Shown here: positions 10,133 through 17,957 of the stretch, in pieces
Layout of the letters: each line of letters opens with the position of its first letter
Position numbering within the stretch: the first letter of the stretch is position 1
DNA from: Actibacterium sp. MT2.3-13A
GTDB lineage: Bacteria; Pseudomonadota; Alphaproteobacteria; Rhodobacterales; Rhodobacteraceae
Length of the DNA stretch: 64,000 bases
NCBI RefSeq assembly: GCF_018139985.1
Contig: NZ_JAGSOU010000006.1
Span: 124,001 to 188,000 of the forward strand
Direction of reading: 5' to 3'
Made by a program: the position numbers and the translations under genes
Notes under the pieces: model-generated
What the model saw: only the letters and a program-made list of their open reading frames with translations
What the model was told of the DNA's origin: nothing
Databases searched by the model: none

Positions 10133-11470
10133 TCATGCGCAGCAGGCGGCGCGCTCGATCTGGCCCTGGCGCGGTTCGCCACAGCAGGTGCTTCCCGCCG
10201 CCGCCGGCTGTGACGCCCCGGTCCGGCAAACGCCGGTCTCGGGCAATTCCAGCCGCACCTCGCGCGCCGCGGCCGGATCGCCGGCCAGTTCGGCCACGAC
10301 CGAGCGGACCTGCTCATATCCGGTCGCCATCAGGAAGGTGGGCGCCCGGCCATAGCTTTTCATCCCGACGATGAAGAATTCCTTTTCCGGGTGGGCGAGT
10401 TCCGTCACGCCATGCGGGCGGACCGTGCCGCAGGAATGCAGGTTGGGGTCGATCAGCGGGGCAAGCTTGGGGGTGGTTTCGACGACCGGGTCGAGCCGCA
10501 GCCGCAGTTCCGACAGCATCGTCAGGTCGGGCCGGAACCCCGTGGCCACGATGATCCGGTCGACGTCGAAGCGCCTGTCCGCGCCGGCCGCCTTACCCTC
10601 GACCCGCAGCGCGGCGCCATGCGCCGACAGACGGCGAACGGCCAAGGGCGACAGCAGGGTCGCGCGCCCGTCGCGCAGCGCCTCGGCCGCGCGCAGGCCC
10701 AGCAGGCCCCGGCCCGGTAGCGCATCGTTGAGCCCGCCCCCCACCAGACGGTCGATGCCGCCCGAGCGGGTCGCCCATGTGATCCGCGTGTCGGGTGCCT
10801 GATCCTGCAACTCGATCAGGTCGAGCGCGGCATTGATGGCCGAATGACCGGCGCCGATCACCAGCGTATGCTGCCCTTCATACTTCGCCCGCTCGGAGCC
10901 GAGCACGTCGGGGATGCCGTAGGCGATGCGCTCTGCGTTCTCCACCTCGCCCTCGACCGGGAGGCCGTCGCGCCCGATCGGGTTGGGACGCACCCAGGTC
11001 CCCGAGGCGTCGATCACGGCGCGGGCAAGCGTCCGGTGCCGCGCGCCCTCGCCATCGCGCCAGACGATCACGAAGGGCGCGTCATCGCGGCCCTCCGAGG
11101 TCAGCTTGGAGCGGTCCTGCCGGGTGATCGCGGTTACTTCGGAATTCAGACGCAGATGCGGCGCGATCGCGGGATGGGCTGCCAGGGGGGCGAGGTAATC
11201 CCGGATCAGGTCGCCACCGGTGGGCAGGTGTTCGGGGTCGGGCATCTGCCAGCCGCCCGCTTCGAGCAGCCTGCGCGCGGCGCCATCGACATTGAATTCC
11301 CAGGGTGAGAACACACGCACATGTGCCCATTCGGCGATTGTCGCGCCGGCCCGGGCGCCGCGCTCGAAGATCAGCGGCGTCACATCGCGCTCAAGCAGCC
11401 GGGCCGCGGCGGCAAGGCCCACGGGGCCTGCCCCGATGACGGCGACAGGGAGGGGGGATTTCAGGGTCAT
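10133..11470 (-). CDS. FAD/NAD(P)-binding flavoprotein of the arsenic cluster (ArsO-like)
   Basis: Cytoplasmic flavin-dependent oxidoreductase or monooxygenase of 445 residues. VIGAGPVGLAAAARLLERD is the N-terminal FAD-binding GxGxxG fold and VIGAGHSAINAALDL a second dinucleotide-binding fold near the middle; ATGFRPDLTML is the conserved ATG motif. The ATG at 11470 is chosen for GGAAGGA just upstream and because homology begins there. The C-terminus is Cys-rich (GVCRTG, TCCGEP, ACCA), which could bind arsenic or a metal. It follows arsR by 49 bp. Such proteins are common in alphaproteobacterial arsenic operons; the reaction is not established. Confidence 0.8.
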   Translation of the reverse strand: MTLKSPLPVAVIGAGPVGLAAAARLLERDVTPLIFERGARAGATIAEWAHVRVFSPWEFNVDGAARRLLEAGGWQMPDPEHLPTGGDLIRDYLAPLAAHPAIAPHLRLNSEVTAITRQDRSKLTSEGRDDAPFVIVWRDGEGARHRTLARAVIDASGTWVRPNPIGRDGLPVEGEVENAERIAYGIPDVLGSERAKYEGQHTLVIGAGHSAINAALDLIELQDQAPDTRITWATRSGGIDRLVGGGLNDALPGRGLLGLRAAEALRDGRATLLSPLAVRRLSAHGAALRVEGKAAGADRRFDVDRIIVATGFRPDLTMLSELRLRLDPVVETTPKLAPLIDPNLHSCGTVRPHGVTELAHPEKEFFIVGMKSYGRAPTFLMATGYEQVRSVVAELAGDPAAAREVRLELPETGVCRTGASQPAAAGSTCCGEPRQGQIERAACCA

Positions 11471-11519
11471 GTCTTTTCCTTCCATCTTTCCGGTAATTTC
11501 GAAATAAAGGCCGCAATTC

Positions 11520-11861
11520 TTAGGCGGCACCGTCCGGAGACCCCGCCTCTGCCGCGTCGCCGGCGCTGCATGCGCTTTCGTCGGCGCAGCATTCGTCAGC
11601 CAGGAACCCCAGCAGGGCCTGCATCGCCGGGTATTCGGCATGGCAGATCAGGCTGGTCCCGGCCCGTTCCTGCCGGACAAGTCCGGTGTCCACCAGCCGC
11701 TTCAGGTGATGCGACAGGGTCGAGGCCGGCATGCCCAGCCGCTCCTGCAACTGACCGACGGCCAGCCCGTTTCGCCCGGCGCGGACAAGGGTGCGGTAGA
11801 TGGTCAAACGGGTGGCGTTGCCGATGGCTTCAAGTTGACGGGATGCTATTTCGATATTCAT
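11520..11861 (-). CDS. arsR: ArsR-family arsenite-responsive repressor
   Basis: Dimeric winged-helix repressor, 113 residues. ASTLSHHLKRLVDTGLVRQER is the recognition helix and wing (21 residues here, key part STLSHHLKRL). The classical ELCVCDL metal site in helix 3 is absent. Instead C91, C92 and C98 near the C-terminus have the n, n+1, n+7 spacing of the three arsenite ligands of Acidithiobacillus ferrooxidans ArsR (C95, C96, C102). An operator-like palindrome lies 38 bp upstream. It is followed by the flavoprotein and MFS genes and preceded by ACR3 on the same strand. Confidence 0.92.
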   Translation of the reverse strand: MNIEIASRQLEAIGNATRLTIYRTLVRAGRNGLAVGQLQERLGMPASTLSHHLKRLVDTGLVRQERAGTSLICHAEYPAMQALLGFLADECCADESACSAGDAAEAGSPDGAA

Positions 11862-11899
11862 GGAAGTAGGATGGGCGCGCAGGCCAGCCGAGTCAACAC

Positions 11900-11923
11900 A
11901 TATTTCGACAATAGTCGAAATAT
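11900..11923 (-). promoter_or_regulatory. Candidate ArsR operator
   Basis: Perfect inverted repeat with 10-bp arms ATATTTCGAC (11900–11909) and GTCGAAATAT (11914–11923) around a 4-nt AATA centre. It lies between the ACR3 stop and the arsR start, 39 bp before the arsR ATG. Size and position fit an ArsR-family operator. Binding is inferred. Confidence 0.75.
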
Positions 11924-12031
11924 GGCCTGGCTTTCTGAAGCCCCTGTCGCTTCAACCGCGCCGGGAAGGGGCGCTGCAGATCTCTGTTTGCTTTCTGACG
12001 ACACCCGGCACGCCGCAGCTCCGGCGCGCGT

Positions 12032-13051
12032 TCACTGCGGGAAACGCCCCCTGGTCCGGTTTGCTAAGGCGACAAGCGACAACATGACGGGCACCTCGAC
12101 CAGAACGCCGACGACAGTGACGAGCGCCGCGCCGGAGTCGAGCCCGAACAGGCCGATGGCAACCGCCACCGCCAGTTCGAAGAAGTTCGAGGTGCCGATC
12201 AGGGCGCAAGGGGCGGCAACCGGATGCGGCACGCGCCAGACCCAGGCCCAGCCGTAGGCGATTGCGAAAATGCTGTAGGACTGGATCACGATTGGCGTCG
12301 CCAGAAGCACGATCAGAAAGGGCTGGGCAAGGATGACCGGCCCCTGAAAGCCGAACAGCAGCACGACGGTCAGCAGCAGCCCCACCACCGACGCCGGCTT
12401 GAGGCGCGCCGTGAACCCCGCCACCGCGGCTTCGCCGCCGCGCGCCGCCAGCCGCCGCCGCGTTAGCGCCCCGGCCAGAAGCGGGATCGCGACGTAAAGC
12501 CCCACCGACAGCAGCAGCGTATCCCAGGGCACCGCAACCTCGGTCACCCCGAGCAGGAAGGCCACGATCGGGGCGAAGGCGAAAACCATGATCAGGTCGT
12601 TCAACGACACCTGAACCAGCGTGTAGTTCGGGTCGCCCCTGGTCAGATGCGACCAGACGAAGACCATCGCGGTGCAGGGCGCGGCCCCCAGCAGGATCAG
12701 CCCCGCGACATATTCGGTGCCCCGGTCCGGCGCGATGAATCCGGCGAACACATGATGGAAGAAAAGGATGCCGAGCGCGGCCATCGTGAAAGGCTTGATC
12801 AGCCAGTTCACCACCAATGTGATGATCAGCCCCCTGGGGCGCTGGCCGACGTCACCGAGACTGGAAAAATCGACCGCGACCATCATCGGATAGACCATCG
12901 CCCAGATCAGAACGGCGACGACGAGATTGACGCTGGCGTATTCCAGCGCGGCGAGGCCGTGAAAGAGGCCGGGCAGGGCCGCCCCAAGGGTCAGGCCGGC
13001 AAGAATGGCAAGCCCGACCCAAATCGAAAGAAAACGCTCGAAGATTGACAC
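12032..13051 (-). CDS. acr3: ACR3 family arsenite efflux transporter
   Basis: Inner-membrane As(III)/H+ antiporter of the BART superfamily, 339 residues with about ten helices. [19 protein letters not shown] contains the essential conserved Cys, and [16 protein letters not shown] is typical of ACR3. I place the start at GTG 13051 because AAGGGG lies 7 nt upstream and homologues begin with SIFERFL; an in-frame ATG at 13102 would add 17 residues. It is upstream of arsR on the same strand, but the ArsR palindrome lies between them, so ACR3 probably has its own promoter or feeds into the arsR unit. Confidence 0.93.
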   Translation of the reverse strand: MSIFERFLSIWVGLAILAGLTLGAALPGLFHGLAALEYASVNLVVAVLIWAMVYPMMVAVDFSSLGDVGQRPRGLIITLVVNWLIKPFTMAALGILFFHHVFAGFIAPDRGTEYVAGLILLGAAPCTAMVFVWSHLTRGDPNYTLVQVSLNDLIMVFAFAPIVAFLLGVTEVAVPWDTLLLSVGLYVAIPLLAGALTRRRLAARGGEAAVAGFTARLKPASVVGLLLTVVLLFGFQGPVILAQPFLIVLLATPIVIQSYSIFAIAYGWAWVWRVPHPVAAPCALIGTSNFFELAVAVAIGLFGLDSGAALVTVVGVLVEVPVMLSLVALANRTRGRFPQ

Positions 13052-13295
13052 CTGTATGCCCCTTGTTACCGGATTTTCAGTCAGATTTCCTTGGTCGCGC
13101 ATGATCCGGCATCGGCGGATGGAGGCAAGCCCCTATCCGGCCGAACATCGTATTTCCCGTCCCCGTGACGGATGGATGCCGGGTCTTTCGGCTCGCGCCG
13201 CCGCCTGTCTGGCCACCCTGACACCCCGGCGCGCTGGGGCAGGGTGGCCCGCCGCGCCTGCGCGGCCTTGCCAGATCCCCCCGGTGGGGAGATAC

Positions 13296-13562
13296 ATGGC
13301 GTCCATGACGGAACCGCATCTGCACGCAGCCCGGCCCGAGCTCGTCCGGCGCCTGAAACGCGCCGACGGGCACCTGCGCCATGTCATCGAGATGATCGAA
13401 GGCGGCAAGCCCTGCGCCTCTATCGCGGTGCATCCTCAGGCGGTCGAGCGGGCGGCCGCGGCCGCCAAGCGGACGCTGATCCACGATCATATCGACCATT
13501 GCCTCGGGCGCGGCGGCGAGGACGATCGCGCCGCGCCGCGTGCGATGGCGAAGCTTCTCTGA
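13296..13562 (+). CDS. CsoR/RcnR-family metal-responsive regulator (NreA-like)
   Basis: All-helical metal-sensing repressor of 88 residues. RLKRADGHLRHVIEMIEGG and the single conserved Cys in KPCASI are the family's DNA/metal core; HDHIDHCL closes the metal-binding region. The order of His and Cys ligands resembles NreA/RcnR nickel–cobalt sensors rather than copper CsoR. GGGGAG 4 nt before the ATG at 13296 favours this start over ATG 13305. C-rich/G-rich tracts at 13276–13291 (CCCCCC…GGGG) just before the gene may form its operator. It is directly followed by a NreB-like pump. Confidence 0.82.
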   Translation: MASMTEPHLHAARPELVRRLKRADGHLRHVIEMIEGGKPCASIAVHPQAVERAAAAAKRTLIHDHIDHCLGRGGEDDRAAPRAMAKLL

Positions 13563-13570
13563 GGGGACCC

Positions 13571-14893
13571 ATGCTGGGCGTTCTCGCCAACCGCACCTAT
13601 CGCCACCTCTTCGCCGCGCAGGTGATCGCATTGATCGGCACCGGGCTGGCCACTGTGGCGCTCGGCCTGCTGGCCTGGCAGATCGCGGAGGAGGATGCGG
13701 GGCTGGTGCTGGGCACCGCGCTCGCCATCAAGATGGTGGCCTATGTCACGCTCGCGCCCGTTGCCTCGGCGGTGTCCGACCGGGTGCCGCGCCGCGCGAT
13801 GCTGGTCGCGCTCGACCTGATCCGGGCGACGGTCGCGCTTGCGCTGCCCTTCGTGGCCGAGGTCTGGCAGGTCTATGTGCTGATCTTCCTGCTTCAGGCC
13901 GCCTCGGCGGGCTTCACCCCGGCCTTTCAGGCCACGATCCCCGACGTCCTGCCCGACGAGGGGGACTACACCCGCGCGCTGTCGCTCTCGCGGCTTGCCT
14001 ACGACCTGGAGAACCTGCTGTCGCCGATGCTTGCGGCGGCGCTGCTGACGGTGGTGAGTTTTCCGGTCCTCTTCGGCGGCACCGTCATCGGGTTCCTGGC
14101 CTCGGCGGCCCTGGTGCTGACGGTGGCGCTGCCCTCGCCGAAGCCCGCCGCGCCGCGCGCTATCGGGGACCGCACGACGCGTGGCCTCCGCATCTACCTC
14201 GCCACCCCGCGGCTGAGGGGGCTGCTCGCCCTCAATCTTGCTGTCGCGGCGGCCGGCGCGATGGTCGTCGTCAACACGGTGGTGATCGTGCAGGCGCGCC
14301 TCGGGCTGGGCGCGCCGCAGGTGGCGCTGGCGCTCGCGGCTTTCGGCGGCGGGTCGATGGCCGCCGCGCTGATCCTGCCGCGGCTGCTGGCCCGCATCCC
14401 CGACCGCGCCGCCATGATGACAGGCGCCGTGCTGCTGGCCGCCGGCACGCTGATCGGTCCGCTGCCGGATTCTCTGCCGGCGCTGATGGCCCTCTGGCTC
14501 GTGCTTGGTTTCGGCTACAGCCTGACGCAGACGCCCACCGGCCGACTGCTGCGGCGCTCGGCCCAGCCCGAGGACCGCCCGGCGATCTTCGCCGCGCAAT
14601 TCGCGCTGAGCCATGCCTGCTGGCTGCTGACCTATCCGCTAGCCGGACGGTTCGGCGCCGCTTTCGGGCTCGACACCACCTTCCTCGTCATGGCGGCGCT
14701 CGCGGCGTTGGGCATCGTTGCCGCCAGCCGGCTCTGGCCGGCGAACGCGCCCGCGGAACTGCCGCACGCGCATCCCGACCTGCCGCCCGATCACCCGCAT
14801 CTGAAGGAACATGGCGGGCGGGATCATTCGCATGCGATCGTGATCGACGACCTGCACCGCCGCTGGCCCGCGCCGAGCCCGGGGCTGCGCTGA
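13571..14893 (+). CDS. NreB-like MFS nickel/cobalt exporter with His-rich tail
   Basis: Inner-membrane major facilitator, 440 residues with 12 predicted helices; FLLQAASAGFTPAFQATIPD is shared by NreB/enterobactin-exporter-like MFS proteins. The cytoplasmic C-terminus is His-rich (HAHPDLPPDHPHLKEHGG, then DHSH), as in NreB nickel pumps. It begins 8 bp after the regulator with GAGGGGA as SD. Regulator and tail together support Ni2+/Co2+ efflux. Co2+ handling next to a large cobalamin locus 26 kb away may be coincidence. Confidence 0.82.
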   Translation: MLGVLANRTYRHLFAAQVIALIGTGLATVALGLLAWQIAEEDAGLVLGTALAIKMVAYVTLAPVASAVSDRVPRRAMLVALDLIRATVALALPFVAEVWQVYVLIFLLQAASAGFTPAFQATIPDVLPDEGDYTRALSLSRLAYDLENLLSPMLAAALLTVVSFPVLFGGTVIGFLASAALVLTVALPSPKPAAPRAIGDRTTRGLRIYLATPRLRGLLALNLAVAAAGAMVVVNTVVIVQARLGLGAPQVALALAAFGGGSMAAALILPRLLARIPDRAAMMTGAVLLAAGTLIGPLPDSLPALMALWLVLGFGYSLTQTPTGRLLRRSAQPEDRPAIFAAQFALSHACWLLTYPLAGRFGAAFGLDTTFLVMAALAALGIVAASRLWPANAPAELPHAHPDLPPDHPHLKEHGGRDHSHAIVIDDLHRRWPAPSPGLR

Positions 14894-15237
14894 GGCGCAG
14901 CTGGCCGGCGGGGGACAGGCGGAGGCGGATCACGCCGCCGCGTGCCCCCTGTTTCTTGGGGACGCGCTGGTGGAACAGCGCAACCAGAACGTGCCGGGCG
15001 CCCTTGCCGGGTGTTCTGGACATGGCGCCAGTGTCGCTGCGTGCGGGGTGCGACTGGCTCACCCCCGGGAGAGTGTCACCAACGGTCGAGAAAGGAGAAC
15101 ACCCTGAACAGGGCTAACCGATAAACGACGACTCCCAGGGGGAGCAGGTCACCGGGTGCCAGTGATTGCGCCATTCTTACGCGGTCCCCAGCTGCAAATG
15201 ACCGCGCTCCGCCTTGAGACGCGGATTTCGCCAAGTC
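14894..15237 (+). other. Intergenic region between two convergent genes
   Basis: No open frame here looks like a gene. A GC-rich stretch around 14900–14960 could form a weak terminator for the MFS gene (GGGGGACA … GCCCCC followed by TGTTTCTT). AAAGGAGAA at 15091–15099 resembles an SD but is followed by only a six-codon frame ending at TAA. I see no RNA gene or repeat. Confidence 0.4.
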
Positions 15238-16266
15238 TTACTTGGGAAGAGCCCGTGCATCCGAAAACGACAACAGTTTGCGGCTGTTCTCGTCCCAAAG
15301 GTGAAGCCGCGCACAGCGGAAACTTTCCCGTATCGTGAGGCGTGTGGATCGCGCGAGGATGTCATGGTCCCGGACCACCTCGCTCAGGCGATAAAAGGGG
15401 ATGCGGCAGGCCAGGTGATGCACATGGTGTATGCCGATATTCGCGGTGATCCATCGCAGAATGCCTGGCAGATCGTAATACGAACTCCCCTTGAGGGCAG
15501 CCTCCTGCACGTTCCAGTGTTCCTCATGATCCCAGACAGTGTCTTCGAACTGATGCTGGACGTAGAAAAACCATACCCCGGTGACCGCTCCCAGGAGCGC
15601 CGTCGGCAGGAACACGAACAGCAGCACATCCAGACCGCCCAGCCAGCCGATCGCGCCAAGCGCGGCCGCGATCGCGGCGTTGGTCGCCAGTGCGCTGAAC
15701 CAATAGCGCGAGCCCGCCCGCATTTGGCCGACCGGAAGCCGGTTCTGCAGAAAAAACATGTAAAATGGGACAATGCCGAACAGGAAGAACGGGTTGCGGA
15801 CCAGGCGATACAAGGCCCGGCCGGTCCAGCTCCTTTCCCGGTATTCCCGGACCGTCAGTGTCGGCAGGTCGCCGGTGCCGCGCCGGTCGAGGTTGCCGGT
15901 CGTGGCATGGTGAATCGAGTGATTTTTGCGCCAGACGTCATAGGGCGTCAGCGTCAGGACACCCAGCACGCGGCCGATCCAGTCCCCAAGGCGGCGGTTC
16001 TTGAAGAACGCGCCATGGCCGCAATCGTGCTGGATCATGAACAGGCGCACCAGAAAGGACGCATTCACCAATGCCAGGGCCATCGCCAGAAAGGGGCTAA
16101 TCGACAGCGCCCACCAGGCCAAGCCCCAGATGGCCACAAAGGGCACCAGTGTCACGGTCAGTTCGAAAATGCTACGCGAGAGGATCGGCTCGCGGTATTG
16201 GGCGAGGATACGGGTCCATTCATAGGGCTGCAAAGGGCGATTTTTCCTTTGGGTTGACTGAGGCAC
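15238..16266 (-). CDS. Membrane fatty acid desaturase
   Basis: Di-iron integral-membrane desaturase, 342 residues. The three histidine boxes are all present: HDCGH near residue 94, HSIHH near residue 131, and HHVHH near residue 284. They lie between pairs of hydrophobic helices, as in omega-6/omega-3 type acyl-lipid desaturases. It probably introduces a double bond into membrane phospholipid acyl chains using reduced ferredoxin or cytochrome b5-like donors. Its start overlaps the end of the 111-residue gene by 47 bp. A cold-shock gene lies 0.8 kb upstream, compatible with membrane adaptation to cold, but regulation is not visible. Confidence 0.92.
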   Translation of the reverse strand: MPQSTQRKNRPLQPYEWTRILAQYREPILSRSIFELTVTLVPFVAIWGLAWWALSISPFLAMALALVNASFLVRLFMIQHDCGHGAFFKNRRLGDWIGRVLGVLTLTPYDVWRKNHSIHHATTGNLDRRGTGDLPTLTVREYRERSWTGRALYRLVRNPFFLFGIVPFYMFFLQNRLPVGQMRAGSRYWFSALATNAAIAAALGAIGWLGGLDVLLFVFLPTALLGAVTGVWFFYVQHQFEDTVWDHEEHWNVQEAALKGSSYYDLPGILRWITANIGIHHVHHLACRIPFYRLSEVVRDHDILARSTRLTIRESFRCARLHLWDENSRKLLSFSDARALPK

Positions 16267-16555
16267 CGCCTGCTGTCGAGGTGCCTGCCGTGGTTGTTCC
16301 GCCCGGCCCTTCAGCTTTCTTGGCCAAGCTGGATCGAGATTTCTTGCGCGCCCCTTTGGAGGTTGCCCCGGGCGCGTTGCCTGGCGTGCAGGCCTCTCTC
16401 TCGAGCCGCGCCTTGCGAAGGCGCGCGGTCTTGAGTTCGCGCTGTTCCGCTTGGTCTTCGAGGATCTCCCTCGCGGCGCGCGTGGTCCGGTCGATAAGTG
16501 TTTCCGCGCGGGGCCTGTCGGTCTTGAACAACGTGTTTTTCGTGAGTTTCGCCAT
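16220..16555 (-). CDS. Hypothetical basic protein
   Basis: Not recognised. A 111-residue, Lys/Arg/Ala-rich protein with a helical first half (TRAAREILEDQAEQRELKTARLRKARLE) and a low-complexity second half rich in Lys, Ser, Thr and Gly. No membrane segment or signal peptide. AAGGAG about 8 nt before the ATG makes translation credible. It overlaps the start of the desaturase gene by 47 bp, so the two are probably coupled. No conserved motif suggests a function. Confidence 0.6.
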   Translation of the reverse strand: MAKLTKNTLFKTDRPRAETLIDRTTRAAREILEDQAEQRELKTARLRKARLEREACTPGNAPGATSKGARKKSRSSLAKKAEGPGGTTTAGTSTAGGASVNPKEKSPFAAL

Positions 16556-16693
16556 CTCTAGATCTCCTTGAAGGTTTGGATGGGCACGACCTTGCCAATC
16601 GCTTGAAGGCTATGGTGCCAGGGGAAGGGGGATCTTGTAGCGCCCGGATCGCGCGCATCGACTGGCTTAAAAATGGATGTCGGGCCTTCGGGA

Positions 16694-16939
16694 TCAGAAA
16701 GTGGCAGGCGTTTCGGCGCTCGTATGGCCCGGCATGAAGCCGGCGGTCTTCGCGGCCGAGAGGAACGCGTTGCGGGCCGTGCCAACCGTCACCAGGCAAT
16801 GCATCGCGGCATCAACGTAATCGAGCGCGAGATCCCGGTCATGATCCGTGACCGGCCACTTTTTGCGAAGCCAGTAAAAGGCCTGTTCAATCGTGCCGAT
16901 CTTTTGCGTCTCGCCCTGCGGTGAGACGACGAGAGTCAT
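16694..16939 (-). CDS. DUF982 family protein
   Basis: An 81-residue protein. IGTIEQAFYWLRKKWPV, DLALDYVDAAMHCLVTVGTA and ARNAFLSAAKTAGF match the conserved helices of DUF982, a small family frequent in Rhizobiales and Rhodobacterales with no known role. ATG 16939 has GGGGAA about 5 nt upstream; a longer frame starts at 16966. It is a single gene on the minus strand, with no obvious operon partner. Confidence 0.8.
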   Translation of the reverse strand: MTLVVSPQGETQKIGTIEQAFYWLRKKWPVTDHDRDLALDYVDAAMHCLVTVGTARNAFLSAAKTAGFMPGHTSAETPATF

Positions 16940-17027
16940 GGGATTTCCCCAGTTAATTTCTATCAAGTCTTGTTCCGTTAATTTTCGGGATGGCCATGCC
17001 TGAAGTGCAGGAGAGCCATATTAAATG

Positions 17028-17060
17028 AAAAGACGGGGACAAGCCGAATGCCGCCCCCGC
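17028..17060 (-). terminator. Probable intrinsic terminator of cspA
   Basis: Reading the minus strand after the cspA stop, CGGGG and CCCCG form a stem around a GC-rich internal loop, followed by TCTTTTC. It sits about 25–55 nt after the stop codon. The stem is short, so moderate confidence. Confidence 0.55.
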
Positions 17061-17084
17061 CTCACTGGTCAGATCTTCACAGGC

Positions 17085-17291
17085 TTACGCCAGTACGAGA
17101 TTGATCGCGGATTCGCGGCCGTCCCGGCCACTTTCGATGTCGAAAGTCACGGCTTGGCCGTCGTCCAGCTGTTGGATCCCGGCGCGCTCAAGCGTGGAAA
17201 TATGGACGAAGATGTCCTTCGATCCATGTTCCGGGGCGATGAAGCCGAAGCCTTTTTGAGTGTTGAACCATTTCACGGTGCCATTGGCCAT
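17085..17291 (-). CDS. cspA: Cold-shock protein, CspA family
   Basis: RNA chaperone of 68 residues with a single cold-shock domain. The start [20 protein letters not shown] contains RNP1 (KGFGFI), and [10 protein letters not shown] is RNP2. GGAG 7–9 nt before the ATG supports the start. It probably melts RNA structure in the cytoplasm at low temperature or in stationary phase. Which paralogue it is cannot be told. Confidence 0.97.
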   Translation of the reverse strand: MANGTVKWFNTQKGFGFIAPEHGSKDIFVHISTLERAGIQQLDDGQAVTFDIESGRDGRESAINLVLA

Positions 17292-17736
17292 CGTGTTGTC
17301 TCCTGGTCTAGTTGCCATCCACAAAACGCGATGGCCCGGCTCAGTGTCGTCATAAGATCAACTGAGGCCGTTAGGAAACAGAAGGTCGAAAGAAGATGCT
17401 TTGCACAACTCAGGTAGTCACCCATCGACAGCAGTTCAAGGTGGGAAGACCGGGGAGACGGAAAAAAGGGTATTGGAGCTTTTCACTTCGGAGGTCCGCT
17501 CGGCCCGCTGGATCCGCTTCTGTGCGGGGCGCAGCGAATGTTCGGTTCCCGCCCGGTTCGGACAGTTTTCGCGCGCGCAGTTGCCCGTGCTGCTGTCTCT
17601 TCCGGCTGGGCTTCTCGGCTCTTGAGTGCGTTTGTTTCTGCAGCGAAACACGCCTTTCGGCGTCTCGCGCCCGGAAGGCCGGACTCTGCCCCGTAGCAGG
17701 GGTAGGTGCTCCTGCCTCAAGGCCAAGGAGACGACG

Positions 17737-17957
17737 ATGACGACAGCCAAATCCGGGAAAGCGAAGTGAGCCTTCAGGTCAAAGCTGAAAACGGCCCGGG
17801 TCATCAAAAGACGCAGTTCATCAGCATGCTGAGCGCCAGGGCCGGAGCGGACGTCGCGGTGGTTAACAAAAGGCTGGGCTGGCAACGCCACACGACATGA
17901 GCTGCGCTCAGCGGGTTGCGCAAGGCATCCGGCCAAGACTGGAAAACCCCACCCGCG
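17737..17957 (+). pseudogene. Broken DUF3489 family gene
   Basis: An AAGGAG SD (17725–17730) precedes ATG 17737, giving MTTAKSGKAK and then TGA at 17767–17769. Shifting frame, the following codons read KTQFISMLSARAGADVAVVN and LGWQRHTT, stop at TGA 17898–17900, and resume AALSGLRKAS. This is the winged-helix-like core of DUF3489 proteins, in which an Arg normally sits at the TGA (CGA to TGA would be one transition). A frameshift and a nonsense change together make this a dead gene. The remainder runs into the stop of the ABC ATPase gene on the other strand. Confidence 0.65.

Noticed and set aside
17436-17936. A 166-codon minus-strand frame before the ABC ATPase gene
   Set aside because: No SD, no family match, and it lies opposite the DUF3489 remnant, which explains the sequence better.
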